Below are positions 26,289 to 35,271 of a stretch of 64,000 nucleotides of DNA, one piece after another. The stretch covers positions 2,108,001 through 2,172,000 of the forward strand of contig NZ_CP114285.2 of assembly GCF_027111255.2 (NCBI RefSeq), given 5' to 3'. The stretch's first letter is position 1. Each line of letters begins with the position of its first letter. Under the pieces are notes generated by a model. That model worked only from the letters and a program-made list of their open reading frames with translations. It did no database searches and had not been told where the DNA came from. This stretch comes from Flavobacterium flavigenum. GTDB lineage: Bacteria > Bacteroidota > Bacteroidia > Flavobacteriales > Flavobacteriaceae. The translations under genes and the position numbers were made by a program.

Positions 26289-26506
26289 ACATCCTTAGGA
26301 TTAATTTCTGTGCTATTTTTATCTTTAGCAGATTTCAAAACCATATCTACAAACTCAGGATTATATGTACTTCTTTCCTCATTAACCTGCCCATAATCGT
26401 CTATTTCAACAACTTCAATACCTTCAACACCTTTAAAAAAAGCCTCGAACATAGCCATAAAAGCTTTGCCGGTTTTGGTTTGTTCATTAATTTTAATTGT
26501 AGTCAT
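26264..26506 (-). CDS. Probable antitoxin of the YoeB-type module (not YefM-like)
   Basis: An 80-residue protein encoded immediately upstream of, and overlapping, the toxin. The sequence (MTTIKINEQTKTGKAFMAM, an acidic middle with GIEVVEIDD, and a C-terminal DVWGSLGLK) lacks the YefM/Phd fold signature and looks like the DUF2683-type small antitoxins found beside RelE/YoeB toxins in Bacteroidota. The N-terminal strand-helix could be the dimerising DNA-binding part and the C-terminal helix the toxin-binding part; this is inferred from position. A TACTTTTG -7-like box lies at 26526-26533. Confidence 0.75.
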   Translation of the reverse strand: MTTIKINEQTKTGKAFMAMFEAFFKGVEGIEVVEIDDYGQVNEERSTYNPEFVDMVLKSAKDKNSTEINPKDVWGSLGLK

Positions 26507-26662
26507 GATGATTGATTTAGAATTACAAAAGTACGAAAATTAAACTTCGTGATATTCTACGTTATATTAATTATCACTTTTAGTGCTAAAAAGTGGCACT
26601 AAATTACAACTTTGGCGTATTTTCGTTTAATTTTAATATCACGTAGTATCAAAAAAACAACA

Positions 26663-27757
26663 ATGAAAATAAAAGAAATAATCACTGTACTAGAAGAAAT
26701 GGCTCCTTTGGCTTACGCCGAGGATTTTGACAATGTTGGACTTTTAGTGGGCGATACAGAAACAGAAAGTTCCGGAGTTCTGGTTTGTCACGATGCTTTA
26801 GAAACTGTAATCGAAGAAGCTATTACCAAAAACTGCAATCTGGTGGTTTGTTTTCATCCGATATTATTCTCCGGAATCAAAAAAATCACAGGTAAAAATT
26901 ATGTAGAACGTGCCATTTTAAAGGCTATAAAAAACGATATTGCTATTTATGCCGTTCATACCGCTTTAGACAATCATTCGCAAGGGGTAAACAAAATATT
27001 TTGTGATTCTTTGGGCTTAGCGAATCCAAAGGTTTTGATTCCGAAGCAGAATTTCATTCAAAAATTAGTTACTTACACCACTCCTGATAATTCAGATAAA
27101 GTTAGGAATGCATTGTTTGAAGCCGGTGCAGGGACAATTGGAAATTATGACAACTGCAGTTTCAATTCTGAAGGCTTTTTTACGTTTCAGGGAAACGAAG
27201 ATAGCAATCCCGTAATTGGAGAAAAAGGAAAATTATATACCGGAACCGAAATAAAAATTGAAGTTATTTTCGAAAAACATTTACAATCCGGAATTTTAAA
27301 AGCCCTTTTTTCAAATCACATTTATGAAGAAGTAGCGTATGAAATTTATAATTTACAAAATTCACATCAAAATATAGGCTTAGGTATGATTGGCGAACTG
27401 GAATCTGAAATGGATGAAAAGGATTTCCTTCACTTCGTAAAAGATAAAATGACTGCCAATGGAATCCGACACTCAGCCTTCACAGGAAAAAAAATAAAGA
27501 AAGTTGCCGTTTTGGGAGGCTCAGGAAGCTTTGCCATAAAAAATGCAATCCAGGCCGGGGCAGATGCTTTTTTGACAGCCGATTTAAAATACCATCAATT
27601 TTATGAAGCAGAAAATAAATTACTTTTAGCCGATATTGGTCATTTTGAGAGTGAACGTTATACAAAAAATTATATTGTTGATTATCTTAGAAAAAAAATC
27701 CTTAATTTTGCCATCATTTTATCAGAAGAAAATACAAATCCAGTTAAGTACTTATAG
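26663..27757 (+). CDS. Nif3-like dinuclear metal-centre hexameric protein
   Basis: A 364-residue DUF34/NIF3 protein with the N-terminal domain (LEEMAPLAYAEDFDNVGLLVGD), the metal-binding FHPILFSGIKKI and YAVHTALDNHSQGVN, an inserted PII-like domain (about 125-235) and the C-terminal LGGSGSFAIKNAI with TADLKYHQFYEA and ADIGHFESE. The family forms metal-binding hexamers; a GTP cyclohydrolase-like or metal-chaperone role has been proposed but is not settled. ATG 26663 begins the conserved sequence. It ends 3 nt before the coiled-coil gene, a pairing I recall as common in Bacteroidota. Confidence 0.92.
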   Translation: MKIKEIITVLEEMAPLAYAEDFDNVGLLVGDTETESSGVLVCHDALETVIEEAITKNCNLVVCFHPILFSGIKKITGKNYVERAILKAIKNDIAIYAVHTALDNHSQGVNKIFCDSLGLANPKVLIPKQNFIQKLVTYTTPDNSDKVRNALFEAGAGTIGNYDNCSFNSEGFFTFQGNEDSNPVIGEKGKLYTGTEIKIEVIFEKHLQSGILKALFSNHIYEEVAYEIYNLQNSHQNIGLGMIGELESEMDEKDFLHFVKDKMTANGIRHSAFTGKKIKKVAVLGGSGSFAIKNAIQAGADAFLTADLKYHQFYEAENKLLLADIGHFESERYTKNYIVDYLRKKILNFAIILSEENTNPVKYL

Positions 27758-27760
27758 AAT

Positions 27761-28540
27761 ATGACGAATACGAAAGAATTAAGTGTTGAGGACAAGTTAA
27801 GAGCAATATACGATTTACAGCTTATTGACTCGAGAATTGACGAAATCAGAAACGTAAGAGGGGAACTTCCATTAGAAGTTGAAGATTTAGAAGATGAAGT
27901 TGCGGGTCTGAGCACTCGTTCAGAGAAACTAAAAGGTGAACTTGAAGTGGTTGAAGAGCAAATCAAAGCAAAGAAAAATGCAATTGAAGAGCACAAAGAA
28001 GTTATTAAAAAGTACACTAAACAACAAGAATCAGTTCGTAATAACAGAGAATTTAATTCTTTGACAAAAGAAGTTGAATTTCAGGAATTAGAAATTCAAT
28101 TGGCTGAGAAACAAATAAAAGAGATGAAAGCTTCTATCGAACATAAGAAAGAAGTTATTTCAAATCTAAAAGAAAAATTAGAAGCTAAAAGTTCACACTT
28201 AAAACATAAAAAATCTGAGTTAGATGCTATTATGGCTGAGACTCAAAAAGAAGAAATCTTCTTAACTGAGAAATCTGCTGAGTATGCTGCCCAAATCGAA
28301 GAGAGATTATTGGCTGCTTACAACAGAATCAGAAGCAGTGTCCGTAACGGATTAGCTGTAGTTTCTATTGAAAGAGGAGCTTCTGCAGGATCATTTTTCA
28401 CAATTCCGCCACAAACTCAGGTAGAAATTGCTTCAAGAAAGAAAATCATAACTGATGAGCATTCAGGAAGAATCTTAGTTGACAGCGCACTTGCTGACGA
28501 AGAGAGAGAAAAAATGGAACAATTGTTCGCTAAAATCTAA
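27761..28540 (+). CDS. Coiled-coil protein of the C4 zinc-ribbon family, zinc ligands missing
   Basis: A 259-residue protein. Residues about 45-185 form a long antiparallel coiled coil rich in Glu and Lys, and the C-terminal part resembles the zf-RING_7/C4-type family seen next to Nif3 genes. In that family a CXXC...GRILY-type zinc ribbon ends the protein. Here the corresponding region reads ITDEHSGRILVDSAL, with no Cys; indeed no Cys occurs anywhere in the protein. It is coupled to the Nif3 gene (3-nt gap) and followed by a strong terminator. Function unknown. Confidence 0.82.
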   Translation: MTNTKELSVEDKLRAIYDLQLIDSRIDEIRNVRGELPLEVEDLEDEVAGLSTRSEKLKGELEVVEEQIKAKKNAIEEHKEVIKKYTKQQESVRNNREFNSLTKEVEFQELEIQLAEKQIKEMKASIEHKKEVISNLKEKLEAKSSHLKHKKSELDAIMAETQKEEIFLTEKSAEYAAQIEERLLAAYNRIRSSVRNGLAVVSIERGASAGSFFTIPPQTQVEIASRKKIITDEHSGRILVDSALADEEREKMEQLFAKI

Positions 28541-28548
28541 ATAAAATT

Positions 28549-28576
28549 GTCCCGATCAACATCGGGACTTTTTTTT
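28549..28576 (+). terminator. Rho-independent terminator after the coiled-coil gene
   Basis: GTCCCGAT (28549-28556), loop CAAC, ATCGGGAC (28561-28568), then a run of eight T. It ends the Nif3/coiled-coil pair. Confidence 0.92.
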
Positions 28577-28589
28577 ACCATAAAATTTA

Positions 28590-29450
28590 ATGGTCTTGGG
28601 ACTTAAAAAAGGAATTCGTTTTATTACATTAAAATCGGTTGGACAATACATTAACTTCCTTAGTTACATCCGTCCGCAAAAAGCTGTCGAACTTTCATAT
28701 GCACTTTTCAGTCAGCCACGAGATGGAAGATTACTAAAAGAAAAATTGCCTAAAATTCTGAAGAATACAGAAACTGAAACCTTTCAGCACGATAAACATC
28801 ATTTCCAAACCTATATCTGGAAAGGAAACGAAACCAAAATCCTTTTGGTTCATGGATGGGAAAGCAATTCTTCACGCTGGAAAAAAACACTTCCGCACCT
28901 TCAAAAGTCAGGAAGCACCATTATCGCGCTTGATGCCCCGGCACACGGACAAAGCAGCGGTAAGGAATTTAATGTTCCGCTCTATGCTGAGTTCATCAAT
29001 AAAACGGTAGAAAAATACCTGCCGGATATTATCATTGGGCACTCTATTGGTGGTGCTGCCTGCGTTTACCATCAGTATTTATTTCCGAATACCAGCATCA
29101 ATAAAATGGTAATTCTTGGCGCTCCATCCGATTTAAAAACACTGATTGACAATTATGTATCGATGCTGAGTTTAAATAACAGAATGTTTTCTCTTTTAGA
29201 AAATCGTTTTTTAACACACTTCAATTTTAAACTCGAAGATTTCTCCGGACAAAAATTTGCTTCGGAGTTTAACATCCCAGGGTTAATCGCTCATGACAGA
29301 GCAGATAAAATTGTAGCGTTTGAAGAGGGACAAAAAATCGCCAGCAACTGGAAAAACAGTCAGTTTATTGAAACCAAAGGTTTAGGGCATGGGATGCACG
29401 ATGATGAACTATACCAAAAAGTGATTGATTTTTTGTTTGAAGTGAAATAA
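28590..29450 (+). CDS. Alpha/beta hydrolase
   Basis: A 286-residue alpha/beta hydrolase. The oxyanion region LLVHGWESNSSRW (86-98), the nucleophile elbow GHSIGG (150-155, Ser152), an acid in AHDRADKIV and the final His in LGHGMHDDE (about 265) complete a catalytic triad. No signal peptide is evident; residues 1-45 are amphipathic. The substrate cannot be inferred. It lies between a terminator upstream and a decayed repeat element downstream and appears monocistronic. Confidence 0.88.
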   Translation: MVLGLKKGIRFITLKSVGQYINFLSYIRPQKAVELSYALFSQPRDGRLLKEKLPKILKNTETETFQHDKHHFQTYIWKGNETKILLVHGWESNSSRWKKTLPHLQKSGSTIIALDAPAHGQSSGKEFNVPLYAEFINKTVEKYLPDIIIGHSIGGAACVYHQYLFPNTSINKMVILGAPSDLKTLIDNYVSMLSLNNRMFSLLENRFLTHFNFKLEDFSGQKFASEFNIPGLIAHDRADKIVAFEEGQKIASNWKNSQFIETKGLGHGMHDDELYQKVIDFLFEVK

Positions 29451-29460
29451 TAGGCTTTTT

Positions 29461-29561
29461 GCCGGTACCTTTCCCGCTTTACACTATATTCCCGATAAAA
29501 AAACTACGGTAAAAAAGCCTTGTTTTTAAAATCGGACGATATCGCTTCAATAGGACTAAGA
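29461..29561 (-). repeat. Degenerate copy of a structured Flavobacteriia intergenic element
   Basis: Read on the minus strand, the segment contains TCCTATTGAAGCGATATC near one end and AAAGCGGGAAAGGTACC near the other, matching the general plan GATAGAAGC...GCGGATAGCGGGAAAGG that I recall from Flavobacterium intergenic DNA and that appears better preserved at 36310-36440. An AGGCTTTTT/AAAAAAGCCT inverted repeat flanks the left part (29452-29520). Its core pairing is largely lost. Confidence 0.4.
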
Positions 29562-29615
29562 GCAGCAATTTTAATTTTTGGGTATCATTTGTCTTTATCT
29601 AATTTTCAAAATCCG

Positions 29616-29623
29616 TATTTTTG
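29616..29623 (+). promoter_or_regulatory. TANNTTTG-like element just before the rluF-type gene
   Basis: TATTTTTG ends 4 nt before the ATG at 29628. A TTTG lies 24 nt upstream (29588-29591), slightly beyond the usual spacing. If active, the transcript would be nearly leaderless or the true start codon would be lower. Confidence 0.3.
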
Positions 29624-29627
29624 TAAC

Positions 29628-30440
29628 ATGGAAGAAAATCTAAAACGTCTTAATAAATTTATTGGAGAAACCGGTTATTGCTCCCGTCGTGAAGCCGATA
29701 AACTCATCGAAGAAGGCCGCGTAACCATAAATGGTACAGTACCTGAAATGGGAACCAAGGTTTCACCGGATGACGAAGTGCGCATAGATGGAAAATTAAT
29801 CGTTGAAAAACACGAAAAAATGATCTACCTGGCTTTCAATAAACCTGTTGGAATCGAATGTACAACCAATTTAGAAGTCCGAAACAATATTGTTGATTAT
29901 ATCAATTATCCAAAACGTATTTTTCCAATCGGGAGACTTGACAAAGCTAGTGAGGGATTGATTTTCATGACCAATGACGGCGACATCGTAAACAAGATTT
30001 TACGTGCCAGAAACAATCATGAAAAAGAATACACCGTAACAGTAAATAAGCCTATAACAGACCGATTCATACAACGTATGGGCAATGGTGTTCCGATTTT
30101 AGATACGGTTACCAAAAAATGCAAAGTAGAACAAATTAGTAAATACACTTTCAAAATCATTCTGACGCAAGGTTTAAACCGTCAGATTCGAAGAATGTCC
30201 GAATATTTAGGCTATGAAGTTACGGCATTAAAACGCATCCGGATTATCAATATTTCGCTGGATGTTCCAGTTGGCCGTTACAGGGATTTAACAGATGCTG
30301 AAATAAAAGAATTAAATCAGCTAATTGAACCATCAAGTAAAACTGAAGAAGCAAGTTTCCCTAAACCGGAAACTCCCAAAAGAAGAACAGAATTTATTTC
30401 AAAACACGATCCCCGCTTTAAAAAAAGAGGCGATTATTGA
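29628..30440 (+). CDS. rluF: 23S rRNA pseudouridine synthase, RluF-like
   Basis: A 270-residue RsuA/RluF-family enzyme that isomerises specific uridines in 23S rRNA. The N-terminal S4 RNA-binding domain ([29 protein letters not shown], given here only by its ends at residues 9 and 37) precedes the catalytic domain with GRLDKASEG (102-110, catalytic Asp105) and the C-terminal [17 protein letters not shown] Lys/Pro-rich tail of about 35 residues extends the protein. ATG 29628 is chosen because upstream in-frame codons cross the repeat element. RluF rather than RluB is favoured by the sequence feel, with moderate certainty. Confidence 0.87.
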   Translation: MEENLKRLNKFIGETGYCSRREADKLIEEGRVTINGTVPEMGTKVSPDDEVRIDGKLIVEKHEKMIYLAFNKPVGIECTTNLEVRNNIVDYINYPKRIFPIGRLDKASEGLIFMTNDGDIVNKILRARNNHEKEYTVTVNKPITDRFIQRMGNGVPILDTVTKKCKVEQISKYTFKIILTQGLNRQIRRMSEYLGYEVTALKRIRIINISLDVPVGRYRDLTDAEIKELNQLIEPSSKTEEASFPKPETPKRRTEFISKHDPRFKKRGDY

Positions 30441-30509
30441 TTCTTATAAGCCAAAATTCTTCAGAATCTGAAGGATTTTTACATAGATAATTTCTGCTAA
30501 ACGAAATGA

Positions 30510-31256
30510 TTACTTCAAAATACGGAAGTTTTTCACAAAGTCTTTATACTTATCGCTAAGGGTTACCTTGTGGTTTCCTTTTAAAATGATCAAATTATCA
30601 TTTACATTTATTTGTTCAATTTTACTGAGATTCACTATATAATTGCGATGCGTCTGGCAAAATTTAGCCGCATCGAGTAACTGAATAATTTTTGTTAGGG
30701 ATATTAAAATAACAAATTTCTCTGCATCAGTAATGATATTGCAATAACGATCTTCAACTTCTATGTACAAAATATCCTTGATTTGAACTTTCTTTAAAAC
30801 CTTGTTTTTTTTGATAAAAAGAGAATCCCTGCTTACCACCGTATTTTGGTCTTCACTATGAAAAACATTGGTTTGCTCATAAAATTTTTCAACAGCCATT
30901 TCCAGTGCATACAAAATTTCAAGTTCATTAAAAGGTTTTAATAAGAAGCTAAAAGGTTTAGTCAGTTTAGCCCTCTCAAAAATCTGACGGTCTTTAGAAC
31001 TGGTTAGAAAAACAAATGGTTTTTGTCCGTCGGGCACTATATTTATCGTTTCTGCAAAGGTAATTCCGTCTGGTTTACCATCTAAAAAAACATCAATTAC
31101 CACAATGTCGATTGTATTTTGGTAAAAGAGTGTCAGTGCCTCCTGATGCGTTCTGGCAACACCAACAATATTATAATTATTTTCAGTAAGTACTTTTACA
31201 AGCGCGTCGCTTTCAGCAGGTGTATCTTCTACAATAAGTACATTTATATTATCCAT
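30510..31256 (-). CDS. LytTR-type response regulator
   Basis: A 248-residue two-component regulator. The receiver domain (about 4-120) has INVLIVEDTPAES, the phosphoacceptor in VVIDVFLDGKPDG and the switch Lys in FLLKPFN. The C-terminal LytTR DNA-binding domain (about 148-245) has ILYIEVEDRYCNI and CQTHRNYIVNLSKIE. LytTR regulators bind direct repeats upstream of target genes. Its start overlaps the upstream kinase gene by 8 bp, so kinase and regulator form a translationally coupled pair. Confidence 0.94.
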   Translation of the reverse strand: MDNINVLIVEDTPAESDALVKVLTENNYNIVGVARTHQEALTLFYQNTIDIVVIDVFLDGKPDGITFAETINIVPDGQKPFVFLTSSKDRQIFERAKLTKPFSFLLKPFNELEILYALEMAVEKFYEQTNVFHSEDQNTVVSRDSLFIKKNKVLKKVQIKDILYIEVEDRYCNIITDAEKFVILISLTKIIQLLDAAKFCQTHRNYIVNLSKIEQINVNDNLIILKGNHKVTLSDKYKDFVKNFRILK

Positions 31257-32991
31257 GGTTTTTAAACTTTGGTAATGCTATGATAATTCTGGTTCCAACA
31301 TTTTCTTCACTCTCTATATCGAGTTTCCCTTCGTTTTTGCGAATCAGGCTTTTGCATAACTGCATTCCTAATCCTGTTCCTATGATATCATCGTTTTGCT
31401 TTTTAGAAAGCAAAATGGTTTCTTTTAGTAATTCATTTCTTGTTGCTTCATTCATTCCTAACCCGGTGTCTTCTATGACCAGATAACAAAATTCTTCTGA
31501 TGCAGGACGGCTGTAAATAGAAATCGTTCCGTTTTCTTTAGAAAATTTAATCGCATTGTCTAAAAAGTTCCGAATGATGATTTTGAGCGAATCCAGATCA
31601 GCGAATACATGGTCTGAAGCCGAAACATTGATTTTAAAATCGATATTCTTGTTTAGCATCAAGGGTTTGTAATTGTACTCTACATGCTCTACAATTCTGG
31701 CCAAATGCAAGGATTCTTGATAAAAATACCCTTGCTGAGTCTGCAACAAAGCCCAATTGAGCAGGTTGTCTAATAAATTATATGCCCCACTGGCAATTGA
31801 ACTGTTTTTGTGCAGTAAAACATCGAGTTCTGAATAATTTTTACTTTCCAGATTTTCTAATAACTTACCATTACTTACTTTTAAGGCATTTACCGAAGAA
31901 CGCAAATCATGACTTACAATAGAGAACAACTTGTCTTTGGTAGCATTCAATTCATCCAGCTCGTTTTTCTGGGCTAAGATGATTTTATTGTTCCTGATTT
32001 TTTGCCTGTAAAAATAAACCCCGGTACCCAACAGCACGAATAATAAAACCGAAGAAATGAGAAACCCATTTCTTTCGGCTATTTTAACTTTATTCTCTGC
32101 AGCGAGAACATTGACTTCTTTTTGTTTTTGCTTGACTGCAAATTTCTTTTCGAGATCAGCAATTTCCCAGACTTTATTTTGGTCGTTTAGGGAATCTTTC
32201 CAGGCTTCATATTCTTTTCTGTAAGTTATGGCTAAAGGAAAGTTTTTTCTGTTCTCCTCAACCACCGCCATATTTAATGTCGCTGTACGTCTAAGTTCAA
32301 ATGATTTTACTTTTTTAGAAAGATCATAAGCCTTTTTAAAATAAGGTATTGCCTGATTGTCTTTATATTGGTTATAATACAAACTAGCAATATCCATGTA
32401 CGAGCCAACTAGTAATAAAGTGTCTTTTTCAATCTCTTGTAATTTGGCGCCTTTAAAAAGATTAACTTCTGCTTTATCAAATTGATTAAGATGTAAATAA
32501 CATAATCCTATATTGTGTATAACATTACTTGTGTTAAAGCCATAAGTATCTGATTTTTTAAGACTTTCTATTTCCTGAAAATATTGCAAAGCCTTTTTAA
32601 ACTCCTTTTGCTTTAATGCTATATCTCCTAAAGTCAATCTAACATTATAATAAAATTTAAATCCAACTGAAATTAGTTTAAACTCCTTTTTTGCTTCATT
32701 AAAAAGTTTTTTTTTGTTAAAACTTACACCTCTAAAATAGTGGCAATAATCATTTAATTCTTTATTTTCAGAACGACTTAAATGTTTCATTGAATATATT
32801 AAAGTAGAATCCCAATTATTCTCTGAAAAAAATAATTGGGCCTTACTAAAATTGATTTCCTTATTAAATTCTTTAGCTTTATTATTAGCCTCAATAGTTA
32901 GTACATCTTTATTCTTTTTTAATTGAGAAAAAAGAATAAAGGGAAAATTCATAAGAAATATAAAAACAAAAGCTTTTATTTTAAGTATCAT
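31249..32991 (-). CDS. TPR-containing sensor histidine kinase
   Basis: A 580-residue kinase: a signal peptide (1-22), about six periplasmic TPR units (about 40-280), a membrane helix (about 309-328), a short coiled coil, HisKA with KLFSIVSHDLRSSVNAL (phospho-His in SHDLR) and HATPase_c with IIRNFLDNAIKFSKENG, DTGLGMN and GTGLGMQLCKSLI. It has no receiver of its own and is paired with the LytTR regulator. The sensed signal is unknown; TPR sensors of this type are common in Bacteroidota. Confidence 0.93.
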   Translation of the reverse strand: MILKIKAFVFIFLMNFPFILFSQLKKNKDVLTIEANNKAKEFNKEINFSKAQLFFSENNWDSTLIYSMKHLSRSENKELNDYCHYFRGVSFNKKKLFNEAKKEFKLISVGFKFYYNVRLTLGDIALKQKEFKKALQYFQEIESLKKSDTYGFNTSNVIHNIGLCYLHLNQFDKAEVNLFKGAKLQEIEKDTLLLVGSYMDIASLYYNQYKDNQAIPYFKKAYDLSKKVKSFELRRTATLNMAVVEENRKNFPLAITYRKEYEAWKDSLNDQNKVWEIADLEKKFAVKQKQKEVNVLAAENKVKIAERNGFLISSVLLFVLLGTGVYFYRQKIRNNKIILAQKNELDELNATKDKLFSIVSHDLRSSVNALKVSNGKLLENLESKNYSELDVLLHKNSSIASGAYNLLDNLLNWALLQTQQGYFYQESLHLARIVEHVEYNYKPLMLNKNIDFKINVSASDHVFADLDSLKIIIRNFLDNAIKFSKENGTISIYSRPASEEFCYLVIEDTGLGMNEATRNELLKETILLSKKQNDDIIGTGLGMQLCKSLIRKNEGKLDIESEENVGTRIIIALPKFKNHG

Positions 32992-33018
32992 TTTGGATGT
33001 TATATCTAAAACAATTAA

Positions 33019-33501
33019 TTATTTAACACTATCCTGAACATTCGTCTCAGTTCCTCTCGAAGTTACAGGATCTATATCCCAAAGAAAAGTTTGGATTGTT
33101 TTAATACTCTTAAATGCGTCATCTCCATAAGGATCTTTTTCAGCTTTAAAACTTATCTCATAAACATCAAAGTCTGTACTTATTGTATCGTCTATATCGT
33201 AAGTGATAAAAAATTGTAACTGACGATTTCCATCAAGATCTACATACCAATTTTGATAAATCATAAATTCTAATTTATCACCATTTAATTGCGTATTGGT
33301 TGACACCAAAAAAACTGCTCTAACCTGAAGTGTTTCAGGATCTGTAAAAGTTGCCTGAACTATGGGAGAAAAAGGAATTTGTGACTTGTTTTCAGGAAAT
33401 GTTATAGGTTTTTGCGTTAGCTTACTCTTAGTTGCTTTTTTAATGCATTTACCCGGTGGGAAAATTTTTGAAGTTGGGGAAGAAAGGGTAGTTTTTTCCA
33501 T
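33019..33501 (-). CDS. Hypothetical protein, unrecognised
   Basis: A 160-residue protein I do not recognise. There is no signal peptide or membrane helix. The basic N-terminus (1-40; Lys, Pro, Ser and Thr rich) is followed by an acidic, beta-rich part with TFTDPETLQVRAVFLVSTN, YQNWYVDLDGNRQLQFFITYDIDD and a C-terminal TSRGTETNVQDSVK. Spacing to the kinase gene downstream is 27 nt, so it may be the first gene of that operon. It starts after AACCCCCTAAAATT, with no Shine-Dalgarno sequence. The reading frame is intact and not overlapped by a better one. Confidence 0.6.
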   Translation of the reverse strand: MEKTTLSSPTSKIFPPGKCIKKATKSKLTQKPITFPENKSQIPFSPIVQATFTDPETLQVRAVFLVSTNTQLNGDKLEFMIYQNWYVDLDGNRQLQFFITYDIDDTISTDFDVYEISFKAEKDPYGDDAFKSIKTIQTFLWDIDPVTSRGTETNVQDSVK

Positions 33502-33702
33502 AATAAATAATTTTAGGGGGTTAGGTTAATAATATTTAATTTTCACCGAAACATTGCTAAATAAGACTTTTTGTCTTACAAAATCAGTAAATTTCAGAAA
33601 CCAAATATAACAAAGTATTTCTTAATAAGTTTTATTTACCTGTACATTCAACGTTATTATTTGCCTTTTATCAATAAAAAATTACTTGAAAAAATAATTT
33701 AC

Positions 33703-33734
33703 AAAAAAAATCCTACCTTTTATTAGATAGGAGT
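33703..33734 (-). terminator. Terminator after the DUF4153-like gene
   Basis: Arms TCCTACCT (33711-33718) and AGATAGGA (33725-33732) with one mismatch; on the minus strand they lead into a run of eight T. It lies 13 nt past the stop. Confidence 0.65.
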
Positions 33735-33746
33735 TTTGTAGTTTTA

Positions 33747-35129
33747 TTATTTTTTCAAAAAAGTATAATACAGTGGTTTAGATAAAAAAGATTTTTCCTG
33801 ATAATAATCAATCTCGTATTCTCTTGATGCTTCTTTTACCTTACCATTTAAATTATTCTTTAAAAAATATTCTCTTCTAACTTCATCATTAAAATTCAAA
33901 TCGCTTAAAAATACCGGCTCTATACCTCTGTTGACTGAGATATTGTAATTGGTAATCAGATTTCCCCAATTGACAAAACTGCACAACAACAATAGTCCGT
34001 AGCAATACCAAACCATTTGGTTAAAAAGGTATGCATTGGTTTTTTGTCTGGCAATCTTTAAAAACGCATACACCAAACCAATTGTCACTAAAATCAGAAA
34101 CGCATATACTCCTAAACGCTTATATGTTAATCCGAAAAATGACACGTATTCTGAATTTTTGATTATGGCACTTACAATTAAAACGCCATTTAATAAAATC
34201 CATATTTTAGCTAATTTTTTAAGGATTGTGGCTTTTGCATCAAAATTAAAACCTCCCTTAAAATAAAATAAGATTACACCAACAGCCATAAGAATTGAGA
34301 AAATGACAGCATTTACCCTCTCATGTGTATCTGAGCTCAGATTTGTTTTTTCGACAGCTTCAAAAAACTGCTCATAATTATAAGTTGCAATAAAAATAAG
34401 CAGCAATACATTCAAAAGGACCAAAGTAATTTCGCCGCTTTTTCTTTCAAAATCAATATCAAGAAACGAAAAAGAACTTTGGTTTTGATTTCTGACCTCA
34501 TCTTTAAAGTCATTATCTAAAAGCTGATTTTTTTCGTAACAAACTTCAGGAATCCAGTAATTCCAAAAATTGAATGAGATATAAAATCCTAGACCGCTAA
34601 TCACGATAAGCTGCCAGAGGTCAATATCTAATTCATAATCAGTGAAGAGAGATGAAAAGTGGTTGCTTCCAAATGAATATACGATAAGAAACAGTCCCAA
34701 AAACACGGCAGGAATAATGAAATAGGCAATCAGTTTTTTTGCAAAACCGTTGTTTACCTTTCTTTTCGGAAGATATTGACTAAACATAAATATTCGTCCA
34801 AAAGAAGCTATTCCGTTTACGAATATCAACGGAAATACCTGCAACATTTTGAGTTTAGATTCCTGTGTTTTGAATTGCAAAAAAATAATCGATAAAACCA
34901 AAGCCCAAAATGAAGCAAAATCACCATACCAGGCAAAAGCATAACAAGAGAGGATCGTAGTTATTACCAAAACTAAATGTGATCTGTGAGTAAACCGATC
35001 CTGAAAGAAATAACAAATCAATGCTGTTAATCCTAAGCCAAAAAGTCCGAGGTTAACACCTAACTCCTGTTTGTAAAAAAGCAGCGTAAACAGTAAGCTG
35101 CTGACTAAAATAAAATGTAGTTTTTTCAT
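33747..35129 (-). CDS. Polytopic membrane protein, DUF4153/DUF4173-like
   Basis: A 460-residue protein with about 11-12 hydrophobic helices from residue 5 to about 400, ending in a soluble segment of about 60 residues (VFLSDLNFNDEVRREYFLKN and SREYEIDYYQEKSF). The arrangement and the FNYWIPEVCYE region match Bacteroidota proteins labelled DUF4153 or DUF4173; no function is known. It lies 142 nt downstream of the winged-helix regulator gene on the same strand. Confidence 0.72.
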   Translation of the reverse strand: MKKLHFILVSSLLFTLLFYKQELGVNLGLFGLGLTALICYFFQDRFTHRSHLVLVITTILSCYAFAWYGDFASFWALVLSIIFLQFKTQESKLKMLQVFPLIFVNGIASFGRIFMFSQYLPKRKVNNGFAKKLIAYFIIPAVFLGLFLIVYSFGSNHFSSLFTDYELDIDLWQLIVISGLGFYISFNFWNYWIPEVCYEKNQLLDNDFKDEVRNQNQSSFSFLDIDFERKSGEITLVLLNVLLLIFIATYNYEQFFEAVEKTNLSSDTHERVNAVIFSILMAVGVILFYFKGGFNFDAKATILKKLAKIWILLNGVLIVSAIIKNSEYVSFFGLTYKRLGVYAFLILVTIGLVYAFLKIARQKTNAYLFNQMVWYCYGLLLLCSFVNWGNLITNYNISVNRGIEPVFLSDLNFNDEVRREYFLKNNLNGKVKEASREYEIDYYQEKSFLSKPLYYTFLKK

Positions 35130-35271
35130 ATTTGTAGAATTTATTATTAGTGGTCAAATATGTTATCGCCATTATCAATTGTTTTTTATGCACATTTATA
35201 AAGCCATTTCATATTCTCTTAATTAAAAAGTACTTTGTTTTTCAAAGTTTTTAGGTAAAAAAATTTAGTTC

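Noticed and set aside
27682..28017. Ser/Leu-rich antisense frame across the Nif3/coiled-coil junction
   Set aside because: It arises from the complement of Glu/Lys-rich coiled-coil codons; there is no independent support.
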